From assembly GCF_001429295.1 (NCBI RefSeq), contig NZ_LMJL01000010.1, forward strand, positions 613,153-677,152: 64,000 nucleotides of DNA, in the 5' to 3' direction. Positions 9,424 through 18,183 of the stretch are shown in pieces. Under the pieces are notes generated by a model that was not told the origin of the DNA, searched no databases, and was given only the letters and a program-made list of their open reading frames with translations. The DNA is from Flavobacterium sp. Root935 (GTDB taxonomy: Bacteria; Bacteroidota; Bacteroidia; Flavobacteriales; Flavobacteriaceae). The stretch's first letter is position 1. Every line of letters starts with the position of its first letter. A program made the position numbers and the translations under genes.

Positions 9424-9447
9424 CAGTCTCAAAATCATAACTACAAA

Positions 9448-10974
9448 ATGAGCACAACTAAAAAAATACAATCGGCATTAATTTCTGTTTTTTCGAAAGA
9501 TGGATTAGAACCAATCGTTAGAAAATTACACGAACAAAATGTTACACTTTATTCTACTGGAGGAACTGAAGATTTTATCAAAAACCTTGGAATTCCTGTA
9601 GTTCCTGTTGAAGACATTACATCTTTTCCTGAAATTCTTGGAGGAAGAGTTAAAACTTTACATCCAAAAATTTTCGGTGGTATCTTGAATCGTCAGGATA
9701 ATGAAAGTGATGTACAACAAATGAAGGAATTTGATATTCCTCAAATCGATTTAGTTATCGTTGATTTGTATCCTTTTGAAAAAACAGTTGCTTCTGGTGC
9801 AAGCGAACAAGATATTATTGAAAAAATTGATATTGGCGGAATTTCATTAATTCGTGCTGGTGCAAAAAATTTCAAAGACACTGTAATTGTAGCTTCTGTG
9901 AATGAATACAGTTTGCTTTTAGATTTAATTACAGAACAAGACGGAGCAACAACTCTTGAAAACAGAAGATTGTTTGCCACTAAAGCGTTCCATGTTTCTT
10001 CTCATTATGACGGAGCTATTTTCAATTATTTCAACACAGACGAGACTATTTACAAAGAAAGTATTGCAAACGGTCAAGTTTTAAGATATGGTGAAAACCC
10101 TCACCAAAAAGGATTTTTCTTTGGAGATTTTGATGCAATGTTCAGCAAACTTCACGGAAAAGAATTATCATACAACAACTTACTTGATGTTGATGCTGCA
10201 GTAAATTTAATTGCTGAATTTAAAACTGACGGACCAACGTTCGCAATTTTAAAACATAACAATGCTTGCGGTTTAGCGTCAAGAAAAACAATCAGCGAAG
10301 CTTATTTAGCAGCTTTGGCTTGCGATCCTACATCTGCTTTTGGAGGTGTTTTAATTTCAAATACTAAAATTGATTTAGCTACAGCTCAGGAAATCAACAA
10401 ATTATTCTGCGAAGTAGTTATTGCTCCAGCGTATGATGATGAAGCTGTTGCTGTTTTACAAGAAAAGAAAAACAGAATTATATTAGTTCAAAATGATGTT
10501 GAATTACCATCTCGCCAAGTAAGAACTTGTCTTAATGGATTGTTAATTCAGGATAGAAATAATATTACGGATAATAAAGAGCATTTAAAAACCGTTACTA
10601 TAACAGAACCTACTGCTCAGGAGATCGAAGATTTGATCTTTGCTTCTAAAATCTGCAAGAATACAAAATCAAACACAATTGTTTTTGCTAAGAATGGAAC
10701 ATTGATTTCATCAGGTACAGGTCAGACTTCAAGAGTTGACGCCTTAATACAAGCTGTTGATAAAGCAAAAGCTTTTGGATTTGATTTAAATGGAGCTTCG
10801 ATGGCGAGTGATGCATTTTTCCCATTTCCGGATTGTGTAGAATTAGCCAAAAAAGCAGGAATTACAGCAGTAATTCAGCCAGGAGGTTCGATAAAAGACG
10901 AATTAAGCATAAATTATTGCAACGAAAATAATCTTGCAATGGTATTTACAGGAACTCGTCATTTTAAACATTAA
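9448..10974 (+). CDS. purH: Bifunctional AICAR formyltransferase / IMP cyclohydrolase
   Basis: Catalyses the last two steps of de novo IMP synthesis: formylation of AICAR and ring closure. The ATG at 9448 (MSTTKKIQSALISVFSKDG) is chosen over a TTG at 9421, which overlaps the promoter; this gives 508 aa. The N-terminal MGS-like cyclohydrolase domain (about 1-190) shows YSTGGT, GGRVKTLHPKI and DLYPFE. The C-terminal formyltransferase domain shows LRYGENPHQ, LKHNNACG and the end FTGTRHFKH. No other pur gene is next to it. Confidence 0.96.
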   Translation: MSTTKKIQSALISVFSKDGLEPIVRKLHEQNVTLYSTGGTEDFIKNLGIPVVPVEDITSFPEILGGRVKTLHPKIFGGILNRQDNESDVQQMKEFDIPQIDLVIVDLYPFEKTVASGASEQDIIEKIDIGGISLIRAGAKNFKDTVIVASVNEYSLLLDLITEQDGATTLENRRLFATKAFHVSSHYDGAIFNYFNTDETIYKESIANGQVLRYGENPHQKGFFFGDFDAMFSKLHGKELSYNNLLDVDAAVNLIAEFKTDGPTFAILKHNNACGLASRKTISEAYLAALACDPTSAFGGVLISNTKIDLATAQEINKLFCEVVIAPAYDDEAVAVLQEKKNRIILVQNDVELPSRQVRTCLNGLLIQDRNNITDNKEHLKTVTITEPTAQEIEDLIFASKICKNTKSNTIVFAKNGTLISSGTGQTSRVDALIQAVDKAKAFGFDLNGASMASDAFFPFPDCVELAKKAGITAVIQPGGSIKDELSINYCNENNLAMVFTGTRHFKH

Positions 10975-10980
10975 TTTGTT

Positions 10981-10988
10981 TAACTTTG
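10981..10988 (+). promoter_or_regulatory. -7 element of the mre operon
   Basis: TAACTTTG matches TAnnTTTG, six bases after the purH stop and 40 bases before the mreB ATG. It would give the rod-shape operon its own promoter. No -33 element is apparent. Confidence 0.5.
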
Positions 10989-11028
10989 TTCAAAATAATT
11001 TATAACATTTTAAACCCCTAAAAAACTT

Positions 11029-12057
11029 ATGGGATTTTTTGATTTCATGACTGAGGATATTGCAATAGACCTTGGTACCGCAAACACTTTAATCATTCAT
11101 AATGATAAAGTTGTTATTGACAGCCCCTCTATCGTAGCACGTGATAGAGTATCAGGCAAAATCATCGCTGTTGGTAAAGAAGCCAACATGATGCAAGGTA
11201 AAACGCATGAAAACATCAAGACCATAAGGCCTTTAAAAGATGGTGTAATTGCAGATTTTGACGCGTCAGAAAAAATGATCAATATGTTCATTAAAAGTAT
11301 TCCTGCGTTAAAAAAGCGAATGTTTACACCAGCATTAAGAATGGTAGTTTGTATTCCTTCTGGAATTACTGAGGTTGAAATGCGTGCAGTAAAAGAATCT
11401 TGTGAGCGTGTAAATGGAAAAGAAGTTTACTTGATTCACGAACCAATGGCCGCTGCAATCGGTATTGGAATTGACATCATGCAGCCAAAAGGAAACATGA
11501 TTGTTGACATTGGAGGTGGTACAACAGAAATCGCTGTAATTGCTTTAGGTGGTATTGTATGTGATAAATCTGTAAAAATTGCCGGTGACGTTTTCACAAA
11601 TGATATTGTTTATTATATGCGTACACAACATAACCTTTTTGTTGGAGAAAGTACTGCTGAAAAAATAAAAATTCAAATTGGAGCTGCAATCGAAGATTTA
11701 GATGGTCCGCCAGAAGACATGTCTGTTCAAGGTAGAGATTTACTTACTGGTAAACCGAAACAAGTAGATGTTTCTTACCGTGAAATTGCAAAAGCTTTAG
11801 ACAAATCTATTCAACGTATCGAGGATGCAGTAATGGAAACATTATCTCAAACTCCTCCTGAGTTAGCTGCCGATATTTATAATACTGGTATCTATTTAGC
11901 GGGTGGTGGATCTATGTTGAGAGGTCTTGACAAACGTATTTCTCAAAAAACAGATTTACCTGTTTACATTGCAGAAGATCCTTTAAGAGCTGTTGTTCGC
12001 GGTACAGGAATGGCACTTAAAAATATTGCAAAATTTAAAAGTATCTTAATCAAATAA
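11029..12057 (+). CDS. mreB: Rod shape-determining protein MreB
   Basis: The bacterial actin homologue (342 aa) that forms membrane-bound filaments and positions the elongasome. Actin-family ATP-binding motifs are present: AIDLGTANTLI near residue 12 (phosphate 1), MIVDIGGGTTEIAV near 160 (phosphate 2), and AGGGSMLRGL near 290 (adenosine). PSIVARD and HEPMAAAIGIG are typical of MreB. First gene of the mreBCD-mrdA-rodA cluster, but separated from mreC by 111 bases that hold a strong hairpin, so mreB may be made in excess of the downstream products. Confidence 0.97.
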   Translation: MGFFDFMTEDIAIDLGTANTLIIHNDKVVIDSPSIVARDRVSGKIIAVGKEANMMQGKTHENIKTIRPLKDGVIADFDASEKMINMFIKSIPALKKRMFTPALRMVVCIPSGITEVEMRAVKESCERVNGKEVYLIHEPMAAAIGIGIDIMQPKGNMIVDIGGGTTEIAVIALGGIVCDKSVKIAGDVFTNDIVYYMRTQHNLFVGESTAEKIKIQIGAAIEDLDGPPEDMSVQGRDLLTGKPKQVDVSYREIAKALDKSIQRIEDAVMETLSQTPPELAADIYNTGIYLAGGGSMLRGLDKRISQKTDLPVYIAEDPLRAVVRGTGMALKNIAKFKSILIK

Positions 12058-12081
12058 GATTCAAAATAACAATCAATTTAC

Positions 12082-12122
12082 TTTTATAAGGGTCAAATTT
12101 TTAATATTTGATCCTTATAAAA
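12082..12122 (+). promoter_or_regulatory. Intercistronic hairpin between mreB and mreC
   Basis: A 17-bp stem pairs 12082-12098 with 12106-12122, broken only by one G-U pair, with a 7-base loop. No T-run follows, so it is a poor intrinsic terminator. Its place suggests partial attenuation or protection of the mreB message against 3' decay. Confidence 0.6.
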
Positions 12123-12168
12123 TCTGAAACCATAAAGCATATCCTGAAACAAAATAACCAAACAAGAA

Positions 12169-12999
12169 ATGCAGCAAATTTTTAATTTCATTATAAGAAA
12201 CAGTAATCGATTGCTGTTTTTGCTGCTTTTAGGTATTTCGTTAGGACTCACAATTCAATCTCATTCTTATCACAGAAGCAAGGTAATCAGTTCTGCTAAT
12301 TTTTTAAGCGGCGGTGTTTATGAAAAAATAAATCGTGTAAATGAATATTTGAATTTAAGAGCTGAAAACGACGAACTTGTACTTGAGAACGCAAGATTAA
12401 AAAGTCTTTTATTCAACAAGGAAGACACTACAAAATTACCTTTACCTGACAGTATCAAAGGCGTAAAACCTGCTGACATAATCGTATCAAAAGTAATTCA
12501 CAACTCTTATAATACACATGAAAATTACATCACCTTAAATGCTGGAAGCAATGAAGGGATTAAACAAGATATGGGTGTTATTAATAGCTTAGGAATTATT
12601 GGAGTCGTTGATAATACTTCGCCAAGATATTCTACTGTTGTGAGTATTTTAAACATGAAATCGCAGATTAATGCTAAAATCAAAAAATCAAATCATTTTG
12701 GTTCATTAACTTGGGATGGAAAAAGTACAGGATTTGTGCAATTAGAAGATGTTCCTAGATTAGCTTCTATTAGAAAAGGCGATACTATTGTAACTGGAGG
12801 TCAATCTGTGATTTTCCCAGAAGGAATCAATATTGGTACGGTAGATAAAATATACATCAAAAAGAATACAAGTTATTATGTCATAAATGTTAAGCTATTT
12901 AATGACATGACAAATCTTGGACACGTTTATATTATCAAGAGTAAGGACAGAGAAGAACTTATTAATTTAGAAAACAAAAGCAAAGAAAAAGATGAATAG
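12169..12999 (+). CDS. mreC: Rod shape-determining protein MreC
   Basis: A bitopic inner-membrane protein of 276 aa. It has a short cytoplasmic start, one membrane helix (about 13-28, LLFLLLLGISLGL), a coiled-coil at about 55-80 (NLRAENDELVLENARLKSLL), and the periplasmic beta-barrel-type MreC domain with the typical NAGSNEGIKQDMGVI and GDTIVTGG stretches. MreC links MreB and MreD to the transpeptidase PBP2. Its last 8 bases overlap mreD, indicating translational coupling. Confidence 0.93.
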   Translation: MQQIFNFIIRNSNRLLFLLLLGISLGLTIQSHSYHRSKVISSANFLSGGVYEKINRVNEYLNLRAENDELVLENARLKSLLFNKEDTTKLPLPDSIKGVKPADIIVSKVIHNSYNTHENYITLNAGSNEGIKQDMGVINSLGIIGVVDNTSPRYSTVVSILNMKSQINAKIKKSNHFGSLTWDGKSTGFVQLEDVPRLASIRKGDTIVTGGQSVIFPEGINIGTVDKIYIKKNTSYYVINVKLFNDMTNLGHVYIIKSKDREELINLENKSKEKDE

Positions 13000-13498
13000 C
13001 GCTTTGTTGGTAAATATTTTTCGATTTATTATGCTGCTGGCAATTCAGATTGTTATATTCAACAATATGAATTTCTTAGGATACATAAGTCCTTTTCCGT
13101 ATATCTTGTACATTATTTTGTATCCTGTAAACAGCAATAAAGCTGGTTTAATTCTTTCTAGTTTCTTACTAGGAATAACAATGGATATGTTTTGTAATTC
13201 TGGTGGAATACATGCAACTGCTTGTGTTATTCTAGCCTACTACAGGCCTTATATTTTCAAATTTTCATTCGGACTTAGTTACGAATATCAAACCATAAAA
13301 TTAAATGAGTCTCTAACTCCAGAGCGTTTTTCATTTATTTTGGTTTCGGTTTTAATACACCACATTGTATTATTTGTTCTCGAAGCATTTCAGTTTAAAT
13401 TTATCTGGGACATTTTACTCCGAACCTTATTTAGCTCTATCTTTACTATAATCACCTCAATAATAATAATTTATCTTATTAAGCCCAATAAACGATGA
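12992..13498 (+). CDS. mreD: Rod shape-determining protein MreD
   Basis: A 168-aa polytopic membrane protein with about five hydrophobic segments and the short conserved motif around GITMDMFCNSGG (about 62-73). MreD is poorly conserved, so the call leans on position between mreC and mrdA. It overlaps mreC by 8 bases and mrdA by 4 (ATGA), as expected in this operon. Confidence 0.88.
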   Translation: MNSALLVNIFRFIMLLAIQIVIFNNMNFLGYISPFPYILYIILYPVNSNKAGLILSSFLLGITMDMFCNSGGIHATACVILAYYRPYIFKFSFGLSYEYQTIKLNESLTPERFSFILVSVLIHHIVLFVLEAFQFKFIWDILLRTLFSSIFTIITSIIIIYLIKPNKR

Positions 13499-15468
13499 GA
13501 AAAGTTCTGCTGCCCACTATAATTATTATTGCAGCATCTTTGCTAGTGATTAGGATATTTTATCTGCAGATTATTGACGATTCTTTTAAATTGAAATCAG
13601 AAAATAATGCGATAAAAAAAGTTTATGATTACCCTGAGCGAGGTTACATTTACGATCGAAATGGAAAACTTCTTGTGGCTAATCAGGCTTCGTATGATAT
13701 TATGGTAATTCCTAGAGAAGTAAAGAAAGACCTTAATATTGCTGAATTTTGTAATCTTCTAAATATTACTCAAGAAGAATATCATAAACGTATTGAAAAG
13801 GCAAAAGTATACAGTCCGAGACTTCCTTCTGTTTTTCTATCGCAATTAAATAAAACTGAATTTGCTGCTTTTCAAGAAAAAATCAGAAAGTATGAAGGCT
13901 TTTATTTCCAAAAAAGATCTTTACGTGATTATGAAGTAGATTATGGTGCAAATATTTTTGGTTTCATCACACAAGTTAATGAGAAATTAATTGCCAAGAA
14001 TCCTTACTATAACAGTGGTGATTTAATCGGAAAACAAGGTGTAGAAGAAAGTTACGAAGAAATTTTACGTGGTATAAAAGGTGTAAAATACATTCAAAAA
14101 GATAAATACAACCGAGAGATTGGTCCCTATAAAGAAGGAAAATACGATACGATTGCCGTTGCCGGAGAAGATATCAACTTGACTATTGATGCTGAACTTC
14201 AAAAATATGGTGAAGAATTAATGATCAATAAGCGAGGAGGAATTGTTGCCCTTGAGCCTAAATCTGGTGAAATCTTAGCGCTTGTCACCGCTCCTTCTTA
14301 CGATCCAGGTATTTTAGTAGGACGTCAGAGATCTAAAAATTATACGCTTTTATATCGTGATTCTATCGCGAAACCGTTATACGACAGAGGACTTTTAGCA
14401 GAATATCCACCAGGTTCTCCATTTAAAATTCTTACTGGATTAGTTGCACTTCAAGAAGGTGTAGTTAATGAGCAAACCACTTTTATGTGTCATCACGGAT
14501 TTAGTTATGGAGGAGGCCGATTCATGAAATGTCACGGTTTTGGACCTCATCAACTGCATAATGGAATTTACAATTCTTGTAATACTTATTTTGGTCAGGC
14601 ATACATGTTAACAATTAACAAATATTCTGATCCTGGCAAAGCTGTAGATGTTTGGAGTGATCACGTAAGAAGTTTTGGTTTAGGACAATTTATGGGTTAT
14701 GATTTACCAACTGGTAAAAAAGGAAATATTCCGACCTCTAAAACATATAAACGAATTTACCCTAACGGAGGATGGAGAAGTTCCACCATTGTATCAAATG
14801 CAATTGGTCAGGGTGAAGTTTTGATGACTCCGATTCAATTAGCCAATATGATGGCAACTGTTGCAAATCAGGGTTATTATTATACTCCTCATATCATTAA
14901 AAAGATTGAAGGAGAAAAAATTGACGAAAAGTTTACCACAAAGCATGTTACAACTATTGATCAGAAATATTTTCCGCCAGTTATCAGCGGATTATTTGAT
15001 GTTTACAATAAAGGTACCGCATATGCTCTTAGAGTAGAAGGAATTGATATTTGCGGAAAAACTGGAACAGCTGAGAATTATGCAAAAATAAACGGTAAAA
15101 GAGAAAAGCTTAAAGATCACTCTATTTTTGTGGCTTTTGCACCAAAAGACAATCCGAAAATTGCAATTGCAGTTATGATTGAAAACGGAGGTTTTGGAGC
15201 AACTGTAGCTGGACCTATCGCGAGTTTAATGATTGAAAAATATCTTAGAAAAAAAATTACGAGAACTGATTTGGAAGTAAGAGTATTAAACAAAAGTTTG
15301 CTTTCTGAATATGCTAAATTGGGCGGATTAGGAGAGGCTCTTAAAATAGAATCTGTACCAAAAGATTCTGTTTTACAAGCCAAAATTGTAAAACCAAAAG
15401 CACCAGTCGCAACAGCACCAACCACTGAAGTTAAGAAAACAGCAGTAGACACTACTAAGAAAAACTAA
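13495..15468 (+). CDS. mrdA: Penicillin-binding protein 2, elongation-specific transpeptidase
   Basis: A 657-aa class B PBP that crosslinks peptidoglycan during rod elongation together with RodA. One N-terminal membrane helix (about 4-22) is followed by the dimerisation domain with the RGYIYDRNGKLLVANQ entry motif. The transpeptidase domain has SxxK as GSPFK (Ser near 308, where most homologues have GSTFK), SxN as NSCNTYF, and KTGT near 521. The C-terminal tail from about 620 is Ala/Pro/Lys-rich. It overlaps mreD by 4 bases and is followed by rodA after 15 bases. Confidence 0.96.
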   Translation: MRKVLLPTIIIIAASLLVIRIFYLQIIDDSFKLKSENNAIKKVYDYPERGYIYDRNGKLLVANQASYDIMVIPREVKKDLNIAEFCNLLNITQEEYHKRIEKAKVYSPRLPSVFLSQLNKTEFAAFQEKIRKYEGFYFQKRSLRDYEVDYGANIFGFITQVNEKLIAKNPYYNSGDLIGKQGVEESYEEILRGIKGVKYIQKDKYNREIGPYKEGKYDTIAVAGEDINLTIDAELQKYGEELMINKRGGIVALEPKSGEILALVTAPSYDPGILVGRQRSKNYTLLYRDSIAKPLYDRGLLAEYPPGSPFKILTGLVALQEGVVNEQTTFMCHHGFSYGGGRFMKCHGFGPHQLHNGIYNSCNTYFGQAYMLTINKYSDPGKAVDVWSDHVRSFGLGQFMGYDLPTGKKGNIPTSKTYKRIYPNGGWRSSTIVSNAIGQGEVLMTPIQLANMMATVANQGYYYTPHIIKKIEGEKIDEKFTTKHVTTIDQKYFPPVISGLFDVYNKGTAYALRVEGIDICGKTGTAENYAKINGKREKLKDHSIFVAFAPKDNPKIAIAVMIENGGFGATVAGPIASLMIEKYLRKKITRTDLEVRVLNKSLLSEYAKLGGLGEALKIESVPKDSVLQAKIVKPKAPVATAPTTEVKKTAVDTTKKN

Positions 15469-15483
15469 GAAAGATTATTTCAA

Positions 15484-16719
15484 ATGAAAAATCAAAGTGT
15501 AAAAAATAATATCGATTGGATAAGTGTCTTTATCTACATTGCGCTGGTAACTTTAGGTTGGCTGAATATTTATTCGTCTTCATTATTGTCAACTGACGGA
15601 ACTTATCAAAAACAGCTTATTTTTATCTGCTGTACTATTCCTTTGATATTTATAGTTCTTTTTGTTGATGGTAAGTTTTATGAAAAATATGCCAGTATTA
15701 TCTTTGGAGTTTCTCTCTTATCTCTTGCGGGCCTATTTCTTTTCGGAAAAACGATTGCAGGTCAGCGATGCTGGTATGCCATAGGAAGTTTTACTTTACA
15801 GCCTTCAGAATTTGCAAAAGCCGCAACTTCATTGGCGCTGGCTAAATACCTGAGTGACACTCAAATTAATTTAAAAGAAACCAACAGACAGATTCAGGCA
15901 TTAGCTATTATGTTATTACCTGTAATACTTATTTTACCACAGCCAGATCCTGGAAGTGCTTTAATTTACAGTGTTTTTATCCTTGTTTTATATAGAGAAG
16001 GCCTACCTTCTTGGTATGTCTGGACCGCTTTTATTACTATTGTTCTCTTTGTTCTTACATTAGTACTAGAACCTTATGTAGTTGTCATAATTGCGTTTGT
16101 TGTATTAGCTATTATCCATTTCAAAGGCAGGGCTGTTGACCGCAATATAATTTTGAGCGCTATATTATTAGCCTTAATCTCTGGTTTTGTCTTTTCTGTT
16201 GATTACGTTTTTGATAACGTTTTTAAACAACACCATAGAGACCGTTTCAATATTTTATTAGGTAAAAGCGTCGATATGAAAGGTATTGGATATAATACCA
16301 ATCAGTCTGAAATTGCAATTGGATCTGGGGGATGGATTGGAAAAGGTTTCTTGGAAGGAACACAAACCAAAGGCGGATTTGTACCCGAACAACATACCGA
16401 TTATATCTTTACAACAGTTGGTGAAGAATGGGGATTTGCAGGCTCTTTAACCGTAATTGCACTTTTCGTTGGATTATTGCTTAGAGTAATTTATTTAGCT
16501 GAAAGACAAAAAACAAAATTCAGCCGAGTCTACGGATATTGTGTCGCAGGTATTCTCTTTATACACTTTTTTGTAAATATTGCGATGGTAATTGGAATAT
16601 TCCCTACAATTGGGGTTCCTCTACCCTTCTTTTCATACGGAGGTTCTGGACTCTGGGGTTTTACCATTTTGTTGTTTATTTTTCTTAAAATGGACGCTAA
16701 CAAAGTAAATGAATGGTAG
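15484..16719 (+). CDS. rodA: Rod shape-determining protein RodA, SEDS glycosyltransferase
   Basis: A 411-aa SEDS-family peptidoglycan polymerase with about ten membrane helices. Family motifs are visible: GQRCWYAIGSFTLQPSEFAK (after the third helix), QPDPGSALIY, the long extracellular loop with GGFVPEQHTDYIFTTVGEEWGF, and FFSYGGSGLW near the end. It works with the mrdA product in the elongasome. Last gene of the cluster; an A/T-rich inverted repeat follows its stop codon. Confidence 0.97.
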   Translation: MKNQSVKNNIDWISVFIYIALVTLGWLNIYSSSLLSTDGTYQKQLIFICCTIPLIFIVLFVDGKFYEKYASIIFGVSLLSLAGLFLFGKTIAGQRCWYAIGSFTLQPSEFAKAATSLALAKYLSDTQINLKETNRQIQALAIMLLPVILILPQPDPGSALIYSVFILVLYREGLPSWYVWTAFITIVLFVLTLVLEPYVVVIIAFVVLAIIHFKGRAVDRNIILSAILLALISGFVFSVDYVFDNVFKQHHRDRFNILLGKSVDMKGIGYNTNQSEIAIGSGGWIGKGFLEGTQTKGGFVPEQHTDYIFTTVGEEWGFAGSLTVIALFVGLLLRVIYLAERQKTKFSRVYGYCVAGILFIHFFVNIAMVIGIFPTIGVPLPFFSYGGSGLWGFTILLFIFLKMDANKVNEW

Positions 16720-16758
16720 GTTTTAAAATTGTTAATTGTTAACTACAAATTTTAAAAC
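16720..16758 (+). terminator. Weak A/T-rich hairpin after rodA
   Basis: An 11-bp perfect inverted repeat, GTTTTAAAATT (16720-16730) with AATTTTAAAAC (16748-16758), starts at the last base of the rodA stop codon. No clear T-run follows, so it may be an inefficient terminator or an RNA 3' end. Confidence 0.4.
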
Positions 16759-16919
16759 TTCTTACGAAACACTAACATTTACAGAAACTCTTACAAGTTC
16801 GTTCTAATAATCAAAAGTGTTTGTTATTTTCTTATATCCGGTTGAAACCGCACTATAGTAAATACTAGAGAGAATTCATTTATATAAATAGAAATTATTT
16901 CTAAATTAAATATGAAAAT

Positions 16920-16955
16920 AAAAAAGTCCGAAGTTTTGAAGCTTCGGACTTTTTT
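16920..16955. terminator. Bidirectional terminator between rodA and the DedA gene
   Basis: A 14-bp perfect stem, A-run plus GTCCGAAG (16920-16933) with CTTCGGAC plus T-run (16942-16955), and an 8-base loop. U-tracts result on both strands, fitting the convergent genes on either side. Confidence 0.85.
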
Positions 16956-16969
16956 ATTTTTATTTCTTA

Positions 16970-17650
16970 TTATATCTTTTCTGCTGGTCTCTTTTTCAAA
17001 AGCTTCATTAACACTGGGAATGTTGATATGATTACAATAATTATAATAATATATTCTATATGTTTTTTCAAATCTATTCCTTGTTTTAAAAAGATGCCGT
17101 ACAAATAATGTCCTGCAAAAATTAATATGAAAGACCAAAGGAAAGAACTCAAAATATTATAAAACATAAACTTCTTTTTATCCATCGAAACAATTCCTGC
17201 AACTATTGGCGCAAACGTTCTAAAAATAGGAAGAAATCTAGCGTAGATAATGGCTTTTCCTCCATACTTTTCGAAGAAATCTTTTGATTGAAGCAGATAT
17301 TTTTTCTTAAACCAGAATGAATCTTCTTTTTTAAATAAATAATAACCACTTTTGGCTCCAAACCAATAACCTGTCATATTTCCTAAAACTCCCATTATTC
17401 CAACTAAAGTCGCAAGTAGTAGTACATTTAAAAAATCGTTAGGAATAAACATAACATTTTCAATCAAGTCACGGCTATAAATACCTGCTAAAAAAAGCAA
17501 ACTATCTCCAGGCAGAAAAAAACCTGCAAAAAGCCCTGTTTCAGCAAACACTATAAACAGCACAATAAACAACCCAATCTGAAAACCTCCGACACTTAAA
17601 GTAATATAAAATTCAGGGTTAATTAACTGGGTCCAATCAAAATTATTCAT
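16970..17650 (-). CDS. DedA family membrane protein
   Basis: A DedA/SNARE-associated-family protein, read from the ATG at 17650 (MNNFDWTQLINPEF), 226 aa. The upstream frame to 17692 lacks family similarity. Signature residues are present: ETGLFAGFFLPGDSLLFLAGI (about 38-58), GNMTGYWFGAKSG (about 90-102) and YARFLPIFRTFAPIVAG (about 135-151), followed by a C-terminal helix. DedA proteins are inner-membrane lipid flippases or transporters tied to membrane potential; some act on undecaprenyl phosphate or phosphatidylethanolamine. The exact substrate cannot be read here. Confidence 0.92.
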   Translation of the reverse strand: MNNFDWTQLINPEFYITLSVGGFQIGLFIVLFIVFAETGLFAGFFLPGDSLLFLAGIYSRDLIENVMFIPNDFLNVLLLATLVGIMGVLGNMTGYWFGAKSGYYLFKKEDSFWFKKKYLLQSKDFFEKYGGKAIIYARFLPIFRTFAPIVAGIVSMDKKKFMFYNILSSFLWSFILIFAGHYLYGIFLKQGIDLKKHIEYIIIIIVIISTFPVLMKLLKKRPAEKI

Positions 17651-17744
17651 AAAACGAAGTTGGTTATCTTTATAAGTGTGTGAAAGTAACAATAATTTAC
17701 TGTAACCGCAATAAAATGCGGTATTTTAAACATAAATTAACTAT

Positions 17745-17775
17745 TAAAAAAAGCCCAAACTAACGCTTGGGCTTT
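17745..17775 (-). terminator. Terminator of the TonB receptor / HMA operon
   Basis: Stem AAAGCCCAA (17750-17758) with TTGGGCTTT (17767-17775). Read on the minus strand, it is followed by a U-run and lies 8 bases after the HMA gene stop codon. Confidence 0.75.
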
Positions 17776-17783
17776 AAAAATAA

Positions 17784-18125
17784 TTATTCTCTTACGTACT
17801 TGCAGCAAGTGTGTAAATTGTCATAATCTGCTGTTTCAGCTTTAACCTCCTTAGTATCGTGACCTGCTTTTGCGACTGCCTTGTTTAAATCTAAAGGAGA
17901 AGATTTTTCTTCGTTTAAAATAACTGAAAGCTGATGCGAACTTATGTCCCAGCTAGCAGTTTTTACTCCGGGAACACCATAAGCCGCTTTTTCTATTCTC
18001 TTCTTACATTGTTCACAGTTTCCGTTTACTTCTGTGGTGTATTTTAAATTTTTATTCTTTTTAGTTTGTGCCTGCGCAGAAAACCCTAAAAAAGATATCA
18101 TTACTATTAAAACTAATTTATTCAT
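17784..18125 (-). CDS. Secreted heavy-metal-associated (HMA) domain protein with an extra C-terminal Cys pair
   Basis: A 113-aa periplasmic metal-binding protein. A signal peptide (1-20, ending in SAQAQ) precedes an HMA ferredoxin-like domain with the metal site GNCEQC (C37, C40), then VPGVKTASWD, as in copper chaperones and MerP. The C-terminus adds a second pair, C107-C108 in HTCCKY. It is 58 bases downstream of the TonB receptor and shares its terminator-bounded operon. This context suggests it handles copper or a similar soft metal in the periplasm. The metal itself is inferred. Confidence 0.85.
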   Translation of the reverse strand: MNKLVLIVMISFLGFSAQAQTKKNKNLKYTTEVNGNCEQCKKRIEKAAYGVPGVKTASWDISSHQLSVILNEEKSSPLDLNKAVAKAGHDTKEVKAETADYDNLHTCCKYVRE

Positions 18126-18183
18126 TTTGTTACTATTTATTAACGTTATATTGATTTTTGAAATTGTTATTACGATTAAAATT

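Noticed and set aside
16824..17138. A 104-codon minus-strand frame beside the DedA gene
   Set aside because: It covers the bidirectional terminator and overlaps DedA in another frame; its content is random-looking.
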